DNA of 11,350 nucleotides from the NCBI GenBank assembly GCA_964428935.1, contig CAYSAG010000165.1:1-11350 (forward strand), written 5' to 3'. The notes beneath the pieces were generated by a model, which did not search any database, was not told the origin of the DNA, and worked only from the letters and a program-made list of their open reading frames with translations. The translations under genes were made by a program, and so were the position numbers. This DNA is from JAADHY01 sp964428935 (lineage in GTDB: Bacteria > Planctomycetota > Planctomycetia > Planctomycetales > Planctomycetaceae). This document shows positions 1 to 7,505 of the stretch, piece after piece; position 1 is the stretch's first letter; every line of letters begins with the position of its first letter.

Positions 1-154
1 GAATTTCGGGGATTCGACGGCCGCTTCGTCGCGCTTGCACAGCTCTTGGCCACGCTCGACGAATCGAGCTCGTCAGGCCGTCGACGACCGGCAGCAAGAA
101 AAGGTAGAGTCGGAAACGAAAGGTGCACGTGGCAGACGCACCGGCCGCACGAAC

Positions 155-173
155 AGCCCAAGCTCGTTGGGCT
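155..173 (-). terminator. Hairpin downstream of nadV, weak terminator candidate
   Basis: Read on the minus strand, AGCCCAA-CGAGC-TTGGGCT forms a perfect 7-bp stem with a 5-nt loop, 46 nt past the nadV stop codon. There is no T-run after it, so it is not a classical intrinsic terminator. It could protect the 3' end or be chance. The rest of 1-219 shows no gene that I can support. Confidence 0.3.
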
Positions 174-219
174 TCGAGGTGCGGGCCTTTGCGACCGCTT
201 CGTCAAGTCGGCTCGTTCC

Positions 220-1611
220 CTACAGCCCCTCAGAGGCTCGCTGTCGAATTTCTGCGAACGTCGTCTCGACCAACAGCTCGCCGTCGCGGAAAACTTCCTG
301 CAGCAGGTCGCGTGGGGCGACTTCGGCCGACCAGCGGACGGTCTTCAGGTGCCCGTTCTCGCGAACCAGAGCCAGTCGTCCCGCTTTCGAGCTTTTCCCG
401 ACGTCGGTGACGGGCCGCTTGTAGACGTCCCGCTCCACGCCGTCGACCGTCACGGCCGCGCACTTGAAGGCGAACTTGCAGGTGTCGCGGTTCAGTTTCT
501 GCAGCAGGCCGCCGCCGGAGCCGAAAGCAATGTTGTCGGCCGACCAGCCGTGTTTTTTCATGGCTTCCAGGACGCGCGGCAGCATGAACCGGTCGATTCC
601 GTCGCCTTGAATGACTCGAACGTGCGGGTCCAGGACCTTGTAGCCTTTTTCGTTGACCGAGTAGCCGAAGGCGTCGCCCAGAAGCTGGAGGACTTCTACG
701 ACGACCGTGGGCGGGTCGCCCGAGTCGGGCCGCACGACGAGCGTCCCGTTCCGTTGCAGAACCATGTCTTTCAGCTGCCGGCCCCACAGCTCGGAACACG
801 CGCGAAAAATGTCGAACGAGTCGCTGACGACCGAAACCCACCCGTCGGGAAACTGAACGAGCATGTTCCGGAAGGCGTCCAGTTCACCGTCGGGTCCCCA
901 CGCCGTAATGGTGCTGTGTTCGGCCGCCGGAATCGAGAAGCCGGCCATGGGCTCGCCGTAGTAGTCGTGAGCGACGACCAAACCGGCGATGGTGTCCGTG
1001 CCTTTGAAGTTGACCAAGTGAGCCGCTCCGCCCACGCCGGCCGCTTCCACAGACGTCGACCCGCGGAAGCCAAAGTCGTGCAGCTTGAAGTCCACCAGCG
1101 ACGGGTCGCCCGTTTCGCGAAGGTACCGGAGCAGCGTTCGCTTCATGAACCGAGACTGGGTTGCGACGGTCGACCCGTACCAAACCTGGACCAGCAGCGT
1201 CTCCAGGTAGTTGGTCAGCCACCAGCAGTGCGGGTCCGTGTTTTCAATGGTCATGAGCACGTTGTGCGGCGGCACGACGGTTCCTTCCGGGACCGCTTTG
1301 ATTCGCACGGGCAGCCGTCCGCCGTGGTTCCGCAGAATGTGCTCCCAGCCGGCTCGGTTGAACAACCGACGGTCGCCGTTGAAATGTCGAGCCAGAAACT
1401 CTTCGGCGAACTCGATCTTTTCCTGCGTGACGACTTGTCCCACCAAGTAACGCTTCAGGTAGTACTGAAGCCCGAAAAAAACGATTTCGTCGAACTCGCC
1501 GCCGCGCGACTCGAAGTACGAGTAAACCCGCTCCGTGCCGGGTGGGTACTGTTTGTAGTGAGTGATCTTGTAGCTGTCGGTCAGCAGCAACAGGTTGTCC
1601 AAGTGGTTCAT
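220..1611 (-). CDS. nadV: Nicotinamide phosphoribosyltransferase (NAMPT / NadV)
   Basis: This enzyme makes NMN from nicotinamide and PRPP, the committing step of the two-step NAD salvage route, in the cytoplasm. The protein is 463 aa, near the usual family length (human NAMPT 491). It matches the family end to end. Near the N-terminus is TDSYK (residues 11-15), with D12 and Y14 matching human D16 and Y18, which reach into the partner subunit's site. LHDFGFRG (177-184) carries F180 and R183, matching human F193 and R196, which stack on nicotinamide. FKGTD (202-206) carries the specificity Asp, and AAEHSTI (229-235) the catalytic His232. RPDSGDP (294-300) binds ribose and phosphate, and GSGGGLLQK lies in the last third. 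The ATG at 1611 is chosen because homologues begin at this point; the open frame runs 155 codons further upstream without family similarity. The ribosome site is poor (GGAG only 2 nt from ATG). It is last in a co-directional run, 265 bp after the transporter. Every key residue is present, so I expect it to be active. Confidence 0.95.
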   Translation of the reverse strand: MNHLDNLLLLTDSYKITHYKQYPPGTERVYSYFESRGGEFDEIVFFGLQYYLKRYLVGQVVTQEKIEFAEEFLARHFNGDRRLFNRAGWEHILRNHGGRLPVRIKAVPEGTVVPPHNVLMTIENTDPHCWWLTNYLETLLVQVWYGSTVATQSRFMKRTLLRYLRETGDPSLVDFKLHDFGFRGSTSVEAAGVGGAAHLVNFKGTDTIAGLVVAHDYYGEPMAGFSIPAAEHSTITAWGPDGELDAFRNMLVQFPDGWVSVVSDSFDIFRACSELWGRQLKDMVLQRNGTLVVRPDSGDPPTVVVEVLQLLGDAFGYSVNEKGYKVLDPHVRVIQGDGIDRFMLPRVLEAMKKHGWSADNIAFGSGGGLLQKLNRDTCKFAFKCAAVTVDGVERDVYKRPVTDVGKSSKAGRLALVRENGHLKTVRWSAEVAPRDLLQEVFRDGELLVETTFAEIRQRASEGL

Positions 1612-1876
1612 GGCTCCAGACGCTTCGTCTTGCCAGACGCAGTGGTCTTGAAGGGCGCCAAGACAGGCAGGCCGTTGATTGGCCCGCTTGCCGGCTGCAG
1701 CGAGGAACTTCCCGACGCGGCGCTTCGGCAAGACCGTCGTCCACGTTCGGCCGACGCCGCGCGACACGGCCGAGCGTTCAGCGAGCTGCCTCGACCACGC
1801 CGCACCGCGTCGACGCGCCGAGCTGACGACGACCGGCCTCCACGGACCGCTTCCGCCAACCCGCCAAACGCCGGCC
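1612..1876 (-). other. Transporter-nadV intergenic region with inverted repeats
   Basis: This 265-bp spacer has no gene. It contains a 12-bp perfect palindrome, CGCGTCGACGCG, at 1806-1817, and an inverted repeat at 1708-1732 (8-bp arms with one mismatch, 9-nt loop) about 97 nt before the nadV start. Neither has a T-run. They may be leader or termination structures, but in DNA this GC-rich they could be chance. I saw no convincing promoter for nadV here. Confidence 0.25.
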
Positions 1877-4354
1877 TCAGAGGCTCGGTGCCTGAGAAAC
1901 CGTCTCGGGCTCCTCCGTGCGAGCGCCCAACAGCCGGCCCAGCAGTCCCAGCCGTCCGCTGTAGAGCAACACCAGGAAGGCCGGAACCAGAATCGGTCGG
2001 ACGACGAACGTGTCCAGCAGCACGCCGAAGGCCAGCGCGAACCCCAACTGGTCCATTCCGCGCAGCGAACCGGCAATCAACGACGAGAAAGTTCCGGCCA
2101 TGATGATTCCGCAGCTGGAAATGATGGCCCCCGTCTTCCGCAGCGCTTCCACGATTCCCTCAACCGGCCCATGCTCCACCTGCTCTTCGTGGATTCGGGC
2201 CATCAAGAAAATGTTGTAGTCCTCGCCCACGGCAATCAGAATCGTGAACAGGAACATGGGCACCTTCCAGTCCAGACCGGCGAAATTGCCCGGGTCCAGC
2301 GCCCAGAAGACGACGAACGTCACTCCCAGCGTCGCCAGGTAGCTGTAGAAGACGGTCAAGATCAGGTACAGCGACACGCCGACTCGCCGCAAGAGCACCA
2401 CAAGAATGAGGAACACGACTAGCAGCACCAGCGTGTCAATGCGCACCTCGTCGCTGTCGGTCACGACCTTCAGATCACGAATGTCGGCTGGCGGCCCAAT
2501 GGCGTAGACCTCCAGGTTCGACAGGCTCCGCGTTTGGCAAAGTTGCCGGACCGTCTCCATGAGCCGCTCGAACTGAGCGATGCTGTTGCGGGTGAATGGG
2601 TCGTCTTGGAGGACCACGTCGATTCGGGTCACGTGCGACTTCAGCGGCTCTTTCGTCGCCACGTAGTACTGTCGAATGCGCTGTCGCCGAATGCGTTCGG
2701 CAATCATTCGAGCGGCCAGAGAGCCGCCGGTTTCCTGTCCGGTTGAGGGTTCGTCCTGGAACTTCAGCCCCAATGGGTAAGCCAGCGAGCGCACGTCGGC
2801 CAGTCGCAGTTCGTCGGCTCGCCGAGCCAGTTCGTCGGTCAGCCACTTGACCAGCTGACGTCCCTCGGAGGAGCTGAAGTCCTGGTTGTCGTCCTTCAGC
2901 AGGACGGTGATGACACCGGTGATTCCGGCTGGAAAGTGCTGTTGAACGGCTTGCGCACCCCTGACGCTGGCGAAGTCCCGCGGCAACTCGCTCAACAGCC
3001 CGTACGTCAAATACCGAAACAACAGGACGGCGACGACGGCGAACGGCAGCATCAACCCCACTGTCACCAAGAAAATGGTACCGGGTTTGCGCCGCACCAG
3101 TGCGCCCGTTCGGTCCCACAGCGTTTGCGTCCAATCTCGGCTGAACAGTCGAGCCAGCGGGCTGGTGGCGGAAATCCAGCCGGCCGTGCCCGTCAACCGC
3201 TCCGACGCCACGTACGGCCAGAACGCCCAGCGTCCGACCAGACGAAGCACCGACGGGGCGAACAGCAAGGCCGCCAACAGCACGACGAACAAGCCGGTCG
3301 AAATGGCCTGCCCCGCCTGTCGGAACTTGCCGAACTCGGCAAAACTCATCATTCCAATGCCGCAAATGACCGTGCCGGCACTGGCCGTCAGAGCCGCTCC
3401 CACTTTGCCCAGCGCGTTGGCGACCGCCTCGGGCACCTCCGCCCCTTCGTCCAGCTCCTCCTTGTAGCGAGCCGTCAGGAACAGACAGTAGTCCACGCCC
3501 GCCCCGTAGGCCAAAACCGTCGTGTAGATTTCGATTCCCCGGAACAACTCCACCACGCCCAACGCCGCCAAACACGCCAACAGCGCCAGAGCCGTTTTGA
3601 CGGCCACGTAGACGGTCATCAAAGGAATCAGCGCCAACAGAGGCGAACGGTAAATGATGACCAGCAAAATGATGACCAGCAGAATGGTCCACAGCTCGGT
3701 TGCGTCGGCACTTTCCTTGGCCGCGCGAATCATGTCCCAGCCGACGGTTGCCGAGCCGCTGATGTCCAGTTGCAAGCCGGGCGGGACCAGTCGCTCGCGG
3801 TGGAGCAGGCCGTCCGGTCCCGTCAGCTCCTCGACGCACCGAATGATTTGCGAGTTACGCGCGTCCATGAAGTCGGTCGGCAATTCGATGACGACCAGCG
3901 TCGCCCGGTTGTCTTCGCTAATCAGCAGCCGACCGATGGACTTGTCGCTGAAAGTCCGCACGCGCGGCTCTGGCGGCAGCTTCTCTTCCCCTTCCGCACT
4001 GGCCAGCGTCTCGAGCATTCCGGTGGCGGCCATGGCCTTCTCCACGGCCTCTTCCAGACGCGGGCGCAGGATTTCGTCGACGAACTGCTTGTCCGCGTCG
4101 GTCAGTCCTTCCGGGCCGCTCTCGCGACGCACCACCACCACGACAGTGCTGGCCACTGGGTGCCCCCACGCTTCGCGAAACAGCCGCTCGCCGACTCGGC
4201 TGGGAGCGTCGGAGGGAAGGAAAGCAAACTCGCCGTCCTGCACAACGGCCGACAGCGGCGGCGCGGTCAACTTCAGCACGACCAGCAAGCCAATCCAGCC
4301 GGCCAGCAGCAACCACCAGAACCGCGAAACAAACTGCCCAAGGCGTTGAAACAT
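1877..4354 (-). CDS. MMPL-family RND-type transporter
   Basis: An inner-membrane, proton-driven exporter of the MMPL branch of the RND superfamily (825 aa). The two-fold RND layout is visible: TM1 at about 12-30, a large extracytoplasmic domain to about 215, five further helices to about 390, then a repeat of the same plan, with its second soluble domain followed by helices near the C-terminus. Both halves have the helix-4 type motif, GAGVDY (284-289) and GEDYN (710-714). In MmpL3 the equivalent Asp-Tyr pairs form the proton relay, and both are intact (D288/Y289, D712/Y713). The substrate cannot be read from sequence; characterised relatives export lipids or other hydrophobic molecules. No periplasmic adaptor or outer-membrane channel gene lies in the window. 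I chose ATG 4354, with AAGG 8 nt upstream, because it directly precedes the basic and TM1 segment. In-frame GTG 4375 and TTG 4378 would add seven or eight residues. A 15-bp tandem repeat lies in TM2. Confidence 0.92.
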   Translation of the reverse strand: MFQRLGQFVSRFWWLLLAGWIGLLVVLKLTAPPLSAVVQDGEFAFLPSDAPSRVGERLFREAWGHPVASTVVVVVRRESGPEGLTDADKQFVDEILRPRLEEAVEKAMAATGMLETLASAEGEEKLPPEPRVRTFSDKSIGRLLISEDNRATLVVIELPTDFMDARNSQIIRCVEELTGPDGLLHRERLVPPGLQLDISGSATVGWDMIRAAKESADATELWTILLVIILLVIIYRSPLLALIPLMTVYVAVKTALALLACLAALGVVELFRGIEIYTTVLAYGAGVDYCLFLTARYKEELDEGAEVPEAVANALGKVGAALTASAGTVICGIGMMSFAEFGKFRQAGQAISTGLFVVLLAALLFAPSVLRLVGRWAFWPYVASERLTGTAGWISATSPLARLFSRDWTQTLWDRTGALVRRKPGTIFLVTVGLMLPFAVVAVLLFRYLTYGLLSELPRDFASVRGAQAVQQHFPAGITGVITVLLKDDNQDFSSSEGRQLVKWLTDELARRADELRLADVRSLAYPLGLKFQDEPSTGQETGGSLAARMIAERIRRQRIRQYYVATKEPLKSHVTRIDVVLQDDPFTRNSIAQFERLMETVRQLCQTRSLSNLEVYAIGPPADIRDLKVVTDSDEVRIDTLVLLVVFLILVVLLRRVGVSLYLILTVFYSYLATLGVTFVVFWALDPGNFAGLDWKVPMFLFTILIAVGEDYNIFLMARIHEEQVEHGPVEGIVEALRKTGAIISSCGIIMAGTFSSLIAGSLRGMDQLGFALAFGVLLDTFVVRPILVPAFLVLLYSGRLGLLGRLLGARTEEPETVSQAPSL
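3652..3681. repeat. Perfect 15-bp tandem duplication inside the transporter gene
   Basis: The unit AAATGATGACCAGCA occurs twice with no gap. It is in frame and encodes the pentapeptide LLVII twice in a row (residues 225-234), in the second transmembrane helix. The two copies are identical even at third codon positions, which suggests a recent slippage duplication, although hydrophobic helices tolerate such repeats. Confidence 0.9.
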
Positions 4355-4572
4355 GGCCTGTGCCTTGTCCTCCACCAAGCTCCGGCCCGCAACGGACCGA
4401 AGAAGAAGCTGCTTTCCGCAGCCGGCTCACCGCAAGTCGAAGCCGCGTGCAAGGCCGGCCAATCAGTTCGGTCAAGCTGGCACAAAGACGCACAGAGACT
4501 GGCAGCCGGCCGTCGAGCCGCTCGGCGCAAAATCCGCGCACACACCCCTCACCTTCCCACAGCGACGGCTAA

Positions 4573-4601
4573 TGTATATTGGACACCCCGACAAACATCA
4601 A
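4573..4601 (-). promoter_or_regulatory. Possible sigma-70-type promoter for the transporter
   Basis: On the minus strand, TTGATG (-35, 4596-4601) and TATACA (-10, 4573-4578) are separated by exactly 17 bp. Each matches four of six consensus positions. The -35 box overlaps the nnrD stop codon, and the start would lie about 210 bp before the transporter ATG. The TATATT patch stands out in this GC-rich window. It is a consensus match only; planctomycete promoters are poorly defined. Confidence 0.35.
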
Positions 4602-5464
4602 GAACGCAACCGCTGCCACGCCTGCGGCAGAAACCGCACCAAGTCGGAGGCAATCAGAGCCTGTTCGCTCAACTGCTCCGCCGCCAAGTCGCCGGCCAGT
4701 CCGTGCAGGTAGACGGCCAGCTGCGAGGCCTCGAACGCCGACAGTCCCTGGCCCAGCAGAGCGGCCAGCAGGCCCGTCAGGACGTCACCCGAGCCGCCCG
4801 TGGCCATGCCCGGGTTGCCCGTCGGGTTGACCGCCACCCGGTTGCCGTCGGTGACCACCGTGCGGTGCCCTTTCAGGACGACCACCGCGTTGTGCTCCCG
4901 CGCGAACCGCACGGCCAGCTCCTCCCGCCGTCGCTGCACTTCCGCAATGCCCAAACCGGTCAGCCGAGCAAACTCACCGGGGTGTGGAGTCAACACGCGT
5001 GGCCCCACGTCCGACCGAAGCCACTCCGGGTGTCCCGCCAGCACATTGATCCCGTCGGCGTCGACCACCACGGGCTGCCGAACTTCGTTCAGGACGGCCC
5101 GAACGGCCGCTCGCGTGCCGGGCCGGTTGCCCAGCCCGGGTCCGACGGCAACCACGTCCTTGCCGCGACACGCTTCCAGGACCGCCGCCTCGCACCCTTC
5201 CGGCAGCCCGCCCGTCTGCGGGTCGCTGGGCAAAGGAATGGTCAGGTACGACGGTTCCGCCGCCGCAACCGTCGGCAATACGACGTCTGGGCAAGCCACG
5301 TACACCAAGCCGGCTCCGCCACGCAATGCCCCCAGCCCAGCCAAGCTCGCCGCGCCGCTCATTCCGACGCTGCCGGCCAGCACGACCACCCGGCCGAAGG
5401 TCCCCTTGTGACCGTCGACCGGCCGGCGAGCAAGCTGCGGCAAACTCTCGACCCGCTCCACCAT
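4598..5464 (-). CDS. nnrD: ADP-dependent NAD(P)H-hydrate dehydratase
   Basis: Repairs damaged cofactor: it dehydrates the S-form of NADHX and NADPHX back to NAD(P)H, using ADP in bacteria (cytoplasmic, ribokinase-like fold, YjeF C-terminal family). The protein is 288 aa, normal for a stand-alone dehydratase. Motifs in order are GHKGTFGRV (18-26) followed by the LAGS loop (29-32), GPGLG (108-112), DADGINVL (135-142), TPHPGEF (159-165), VLKGH (196-200) and NPGMATGGSGDVLTG (217-231). The last contains the GSGD nucleotide site with the likely catalytic base D227. The epimerase partner domain (NnrE/YjeF_N), often fused in other bacteria, is absent from this protein and from the window. Start ATG 5464 is preferred because GAGG lies 6 nt upstream and homologues begin just before the LPxxxxRPxDxHKG region. 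ATG 5470 is two codons earlier, and the frame stays open to 5611, overlapping larB. It follows larB by 103 bp. Confidence 0.93.
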   Translation of the reverse strand: MVERVESLPQLARRPVDGHKGTFGRVVVLAGSVGMSGAASLAGLGALRGGAGLVYVACPDVVLPTVAAAEPSYLTIPLPSDPQTGGLPEGCEAAVLEACRGKDVVAVGPGLGNRPGTRAAVRAVLNEVRQPVVVDADGINVLAGHPEWLRSDVGPRVLTPHPGEFARLTGLGIAEVQRRREELAVRFAREHNAVVVLKGHRTVVTDGNRVAVNPTGNPGMATGGSGDVLTGLLAALLGQGLSAFEASQLAVYLHGLAGDLAAEQLSEQALIASDLVRFLPQAWQRLRS

Positions 5465-5470
5465 GACCAT

Positions 5471-5474
5471 CCTC
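5471..5474 (-). promoter_or_regulatory. Ribosome binding site deciding the nnrD start
   Basis: GAGG on the minus strand lies 6 nt before ATG 5464 but directly against ATG 5470, too close to serve it. This favours 5464 over the other ATG two codons upstream. Confidence 0.5.
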
Positions 5475-5567
5475 AGACGTTCGACCCAACGCCCCGGCCG
5501 CCGTTGAAACTCCAAGCCGCCGAAGGAGACCAGCTCCCCGGGGCTTTCCGCTCGGCTCGCCGAACCG

Positions 5568-6353
5568 TCAGTCCGACAGCCGGCGCTGCCGCTGGGCGGC
5601 CCGTCGAGCAATCAGCCCCGCAATGTACCCGCCTTTGAAACCGGCGTCGATGTTCACCACGGCCACGTTGGCGGCGCAACTGTTGAGCATTCCCAACAGC
5701 GCCGCCACTCCCCCCAAGCTGGCTCCGTAGCCGACGCTGGTCGGCACCGCCACGACCGGACAGTCGACGTAGCCCCCAACCACCGACGGCAACGCTCCTT
5801 CCATTCCCGCCACGACCACCACCGCGTCCGCGTCACGCAGCCGGTGAAGCTGTTCACGCAAACGGTGCGGGCCGGCGACACCCACGTCTTGAATCAGTTC
5901 GGCCTGGCAGCCCATCCACTGCAGCGTCTCGAAAGCCTCTTCCGCGACGGGCCGGTCGCTCGTCCCGGCCGACACCACGACCACCCTGCCCACCGCCGGC
6001 GACGACTCCCTGCTGGGCACGCACACCGTGCGGGCCACGGCGTTGTAGCGAGCCTGCGGGAACCGCCGCAAAACGGCCTCGGCCTGCTCGGGGCTGACCC
6101 GCGTGCCGAAGCACGACTGCCCCGCTCCCACCAACGCCTCGAAAATCTCGACGACCGACTCGACCGACTTCCCCTGACAGAAGACGACCTCAGGAAAGCC
6201 GCACCGGCGTTGGCGGTCCAGGTCGACGTGGGCGTCCGTGGTCGCTGCCGTGCGGCCGGAGGCCAGCGCGGCCAACCGCTCGGCGGCCTCCCGCACGTCG
6301 ACCGCTCCGCTGGCCACCTTCTCCAAGAGCTGCCGAATCTGGTCCGGAGTCAT
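5568..6353 (-). CDS. larB: Nickel-pincer cofactor biosynthesis protein LarB
   Basis: LarB carboxylates the pyridinium ring of nicotinic acid adenine dinucleotide (NaAD) and cleaves off AMP, giving pyridinium-3,5-biscarboxylic acid mononucleotide. This is the first step to the nickel-pincer cofactor of lactate racemase and related LarA enzymes. The protein is 261 aa, close to the Lactobacillus plantarum enzyme. An N-terminal helical part includes CGFPEVVF (51-58). The C-terminal AIR-carboxylase-like (PurE-like) domain shows SAGTSD (128-133), GMEGALPSVVGG (183-194), PTSVGYGA (204-211) and NSCAANVAVVNID (224-236). C226 and E185 align with what I recall as catalytic Cys221 and Glu180 of L. plantarum LarB (the same +5 offset for both). 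Start ATG 6353 has GGGAAG 7 nt upstream; an in-frame TTG at 6368 would add five residues. LarC, LarE and LarA are not in the window. It is first in the minus-strand run, with nnrD 103 bp downstream. Confidence 0.93.
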   Translation of the reverse strand: MTPDQIRQLLEKVASGAVDVREAAERLAALASGRTAATTDAHVDLDRQRRCGFPEVVFCQGKSVESVVEIFEALVGAGQSCFGTRVSPEQAEAVLRRFPQARYNAVARTVCVPSRESSPAVGRVVVVSAGTSDRPVAEEAFETLQWMGCQAELIQDVGVAGPHRLREQLHRLRDADAVVVVAGMEGALPSVVGGYVDCPVVAVPTSVGYGASLGGVAALLGMLNSCAANVAVVNIDAGFKGGYIAGLIARRAAQRQRRLSD

Positions 6354-6762
6354 GGACGCACTTCCCAACCCGTTGTGCCGTCAAGGCTTACAATGCCGCA
6401 GCCCGGTCGCCCCACCGCTGCGGTTGGCAGAGCCGTCGTGGCCGCCCGAAGGCCTGTCGCCGGCGACCAGCGGACAACCTCGACGGCCGACCGGCCCGAG
6501 AGCGAGCGGACACCAGCCGAGCCGCCACGGACGGCCGCCGCTTCGCCGTCCCGCCACGCCGCCCCGGCGAACAAGGTGTCGCCGGCCACGGCGCGTCGGC
6601 GTCAGACGTTAGTCGAAGCCGCCTGCAGCCGCAAGTTTGTCAGAAAATCCAAAATTTCGCCAAAACGCGCGCCGCTGCCGGGCCGCTCGTGCGATTTAGG
6701 AGTAGCCGACCGGGGGAATGACGCCAGTCGAGCGCGAAGGAAGCCACCTCGCTCGCGGCCAA

Positions 6763-6782
6763 GCACCAGAGGCCTCTGGTGC
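6763..6782. repeat. Perfect 20-bp palindrome
   Basis: GCACCAGAGG is followed immediately by its exact reverse complement CCTCTGGTGC with no spacer. A smaller inverted repeat, GCAGG-GGCCG-CCTGC (6781-6795), starts on its last two bases. A symmetric site of this size could bind a dimeric regulator or, as RNA, form a hairpin (the central bases would open as a loop). No T-run follows on either strand, so a classical terminator is unlikely. It lies about 410 bp before larB and 724 bp before the sulfatase. Confidence 0.85.
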
Positions 6783-7342
6783 AGGGGCCGCCTGCGTGGT
6801 CGAAGCGCGTCGGCGTCTGGTCGCCGCCGACCAAACGACAGGCGGGCCCGCGACGGCTAAAAAGTGAGCTTGCCGACCGATGAAGTCGAAAAATCGAGGG
6901 TGTGAGCTGGCTGCTGCAGACGAGGAGCAGTGGCCTTGGTTTCCGCGCGGCGGCAGCGTTCTCTGTCCACGGGCTGAAGCAGACGCAACCCTGTCTGCTC
7001 TCTTCCGAGGTGCCTGTAGGACCGCCGCCTTCACTTTGTAGCCCGAAGCTGCCGCCGCTTTTTCTTCCTCTCGCCCCGTTCCGCCGGCCTCCCCTTGCGA
7101 GCCGTCTTTTCACACGCTGCGACTTTCCCGTCGGCGCGCCCGCGCCGTCGGAGCTGGCGAGCAAGGGCCGAGTCGCGCAACGGCACGCCTCCCGCGCGCC
7201 GCCGCCTCGCCCTTCGACACACAAGCCACCGACGCACTCAAATCCCGCCGACGTCGCACCCGCTCGCCGCTCCACGAACGCCCGACCCGCAAGCTGTCCC
7301 CGCGCACCTCCACCAGGCCGCTCGGCCCTGCTCCGCCGTCGC

Positions 7343-7370
7343 TTGAACTTGTCGCGGCAGCCGGTAGAAC
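7343..7370 (+). promoter_or_regulatory. Possible sigma-70-type promoter for the sulfatase
   Basis: TTGAAC (7343-7348) and TAGAAC (7365-7370) are spaced 16 bp apart, each matching four of six consensus bases. A transcript would start about 130 nt before the sulfatase ATG. This is a weak match. Confidence 0.2.
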
Positions 7371-7425
7371 GGAAGACGTGCCCAGACGAACCGAGCAGCG
7401 GGCGGCCGAACTGGCCGAGGCTACC

Positions 7426-7442
7426 ACCGGGGGCTGCCCGGT
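7426..7442 (+). promoter_or_regulatory. Hairpin in the sulfatase 5' leader
   Basis: ACCGGG-GGCTG-CCCGGT forms a 6-bp all-matched stem with a 5-nt loop, 63 nt before the sulfatase ATG and 50 nt before its AAGGAA ribosome site. It might affect the leader's stability or translation. Short stems like this arise by chance in GC-rich DNA. Confidence 0.25.
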
Positions 7443-7505
7443 CGACCGTCTGCGCGAGCGTGCTCTACCTGCAACACGACACTTTCAGCAACAAGGAACG
7501 GCCCA

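Larger units (their letters stand above)
6354..7505. other. Long divergent intergenic region, no supported gene
   Basis: About 1.15 kb separates larB (leftward) from the sulfatase (rightward). Open frames exist on both strands, but their products are Arg/Ser/Pro-rich without recognisable motifs, as expected from random GC-rich DNA. Visible content: an A/T-rich patch near 6632-6665 that could hold a larB promoter, a perfect 20-bp palindrome at 6763-6782, a second A/T-rich patch near 6857-6895, a pyrimidine tract near 7060-7074, and a C-rich stretch. By hand count, 7201-7320 has 62 C against 25 G on the plus strand. It may be a long regulatory region or a decayed gene. Confidence 0.6.

Noticed and set aside
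228..1887. A 13-mer, CCTCAGAGGCTCG, shared by the 3' ends of nadV (228-240) and the transporter gene (1875-1887)
   Set aside because: It falls in different reading frames, and about one shared 13-mer is expected by chance in a window this size.
1612..2076. N-terminal extension of NadV by 155 codons
   Set aside because: The extra residues are Arg/Trp/Ser-rich, overlap the 3' end of the transporter and match nothing in the NAMPT family, whose members start just before TDSYK.
46..2103. 685-codon open frame on the plus strand
   Set aside because: It lies antisense to nadV and the end of the transporter gene. The product has no recognisable domain, while the minus strand encodes complete, conserved NadV. 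Long antisense frames are expected from GC-rich codon usage.
2936..5638. 900-codon open frame on the plus strand
   Set aside because: It runs antisense across the transporter, nnrD and the end of larB. It is rich in Gln, Arg and Pro with no motifs, and three conserved genes already explain the region.
6640..7275. 211-codon minus-strand frame upstream of larB
   Set aside because: It has no recognisable motif, domain or clear ribosome site. It is kept only as a possible decayed gene under the C-excess finding.
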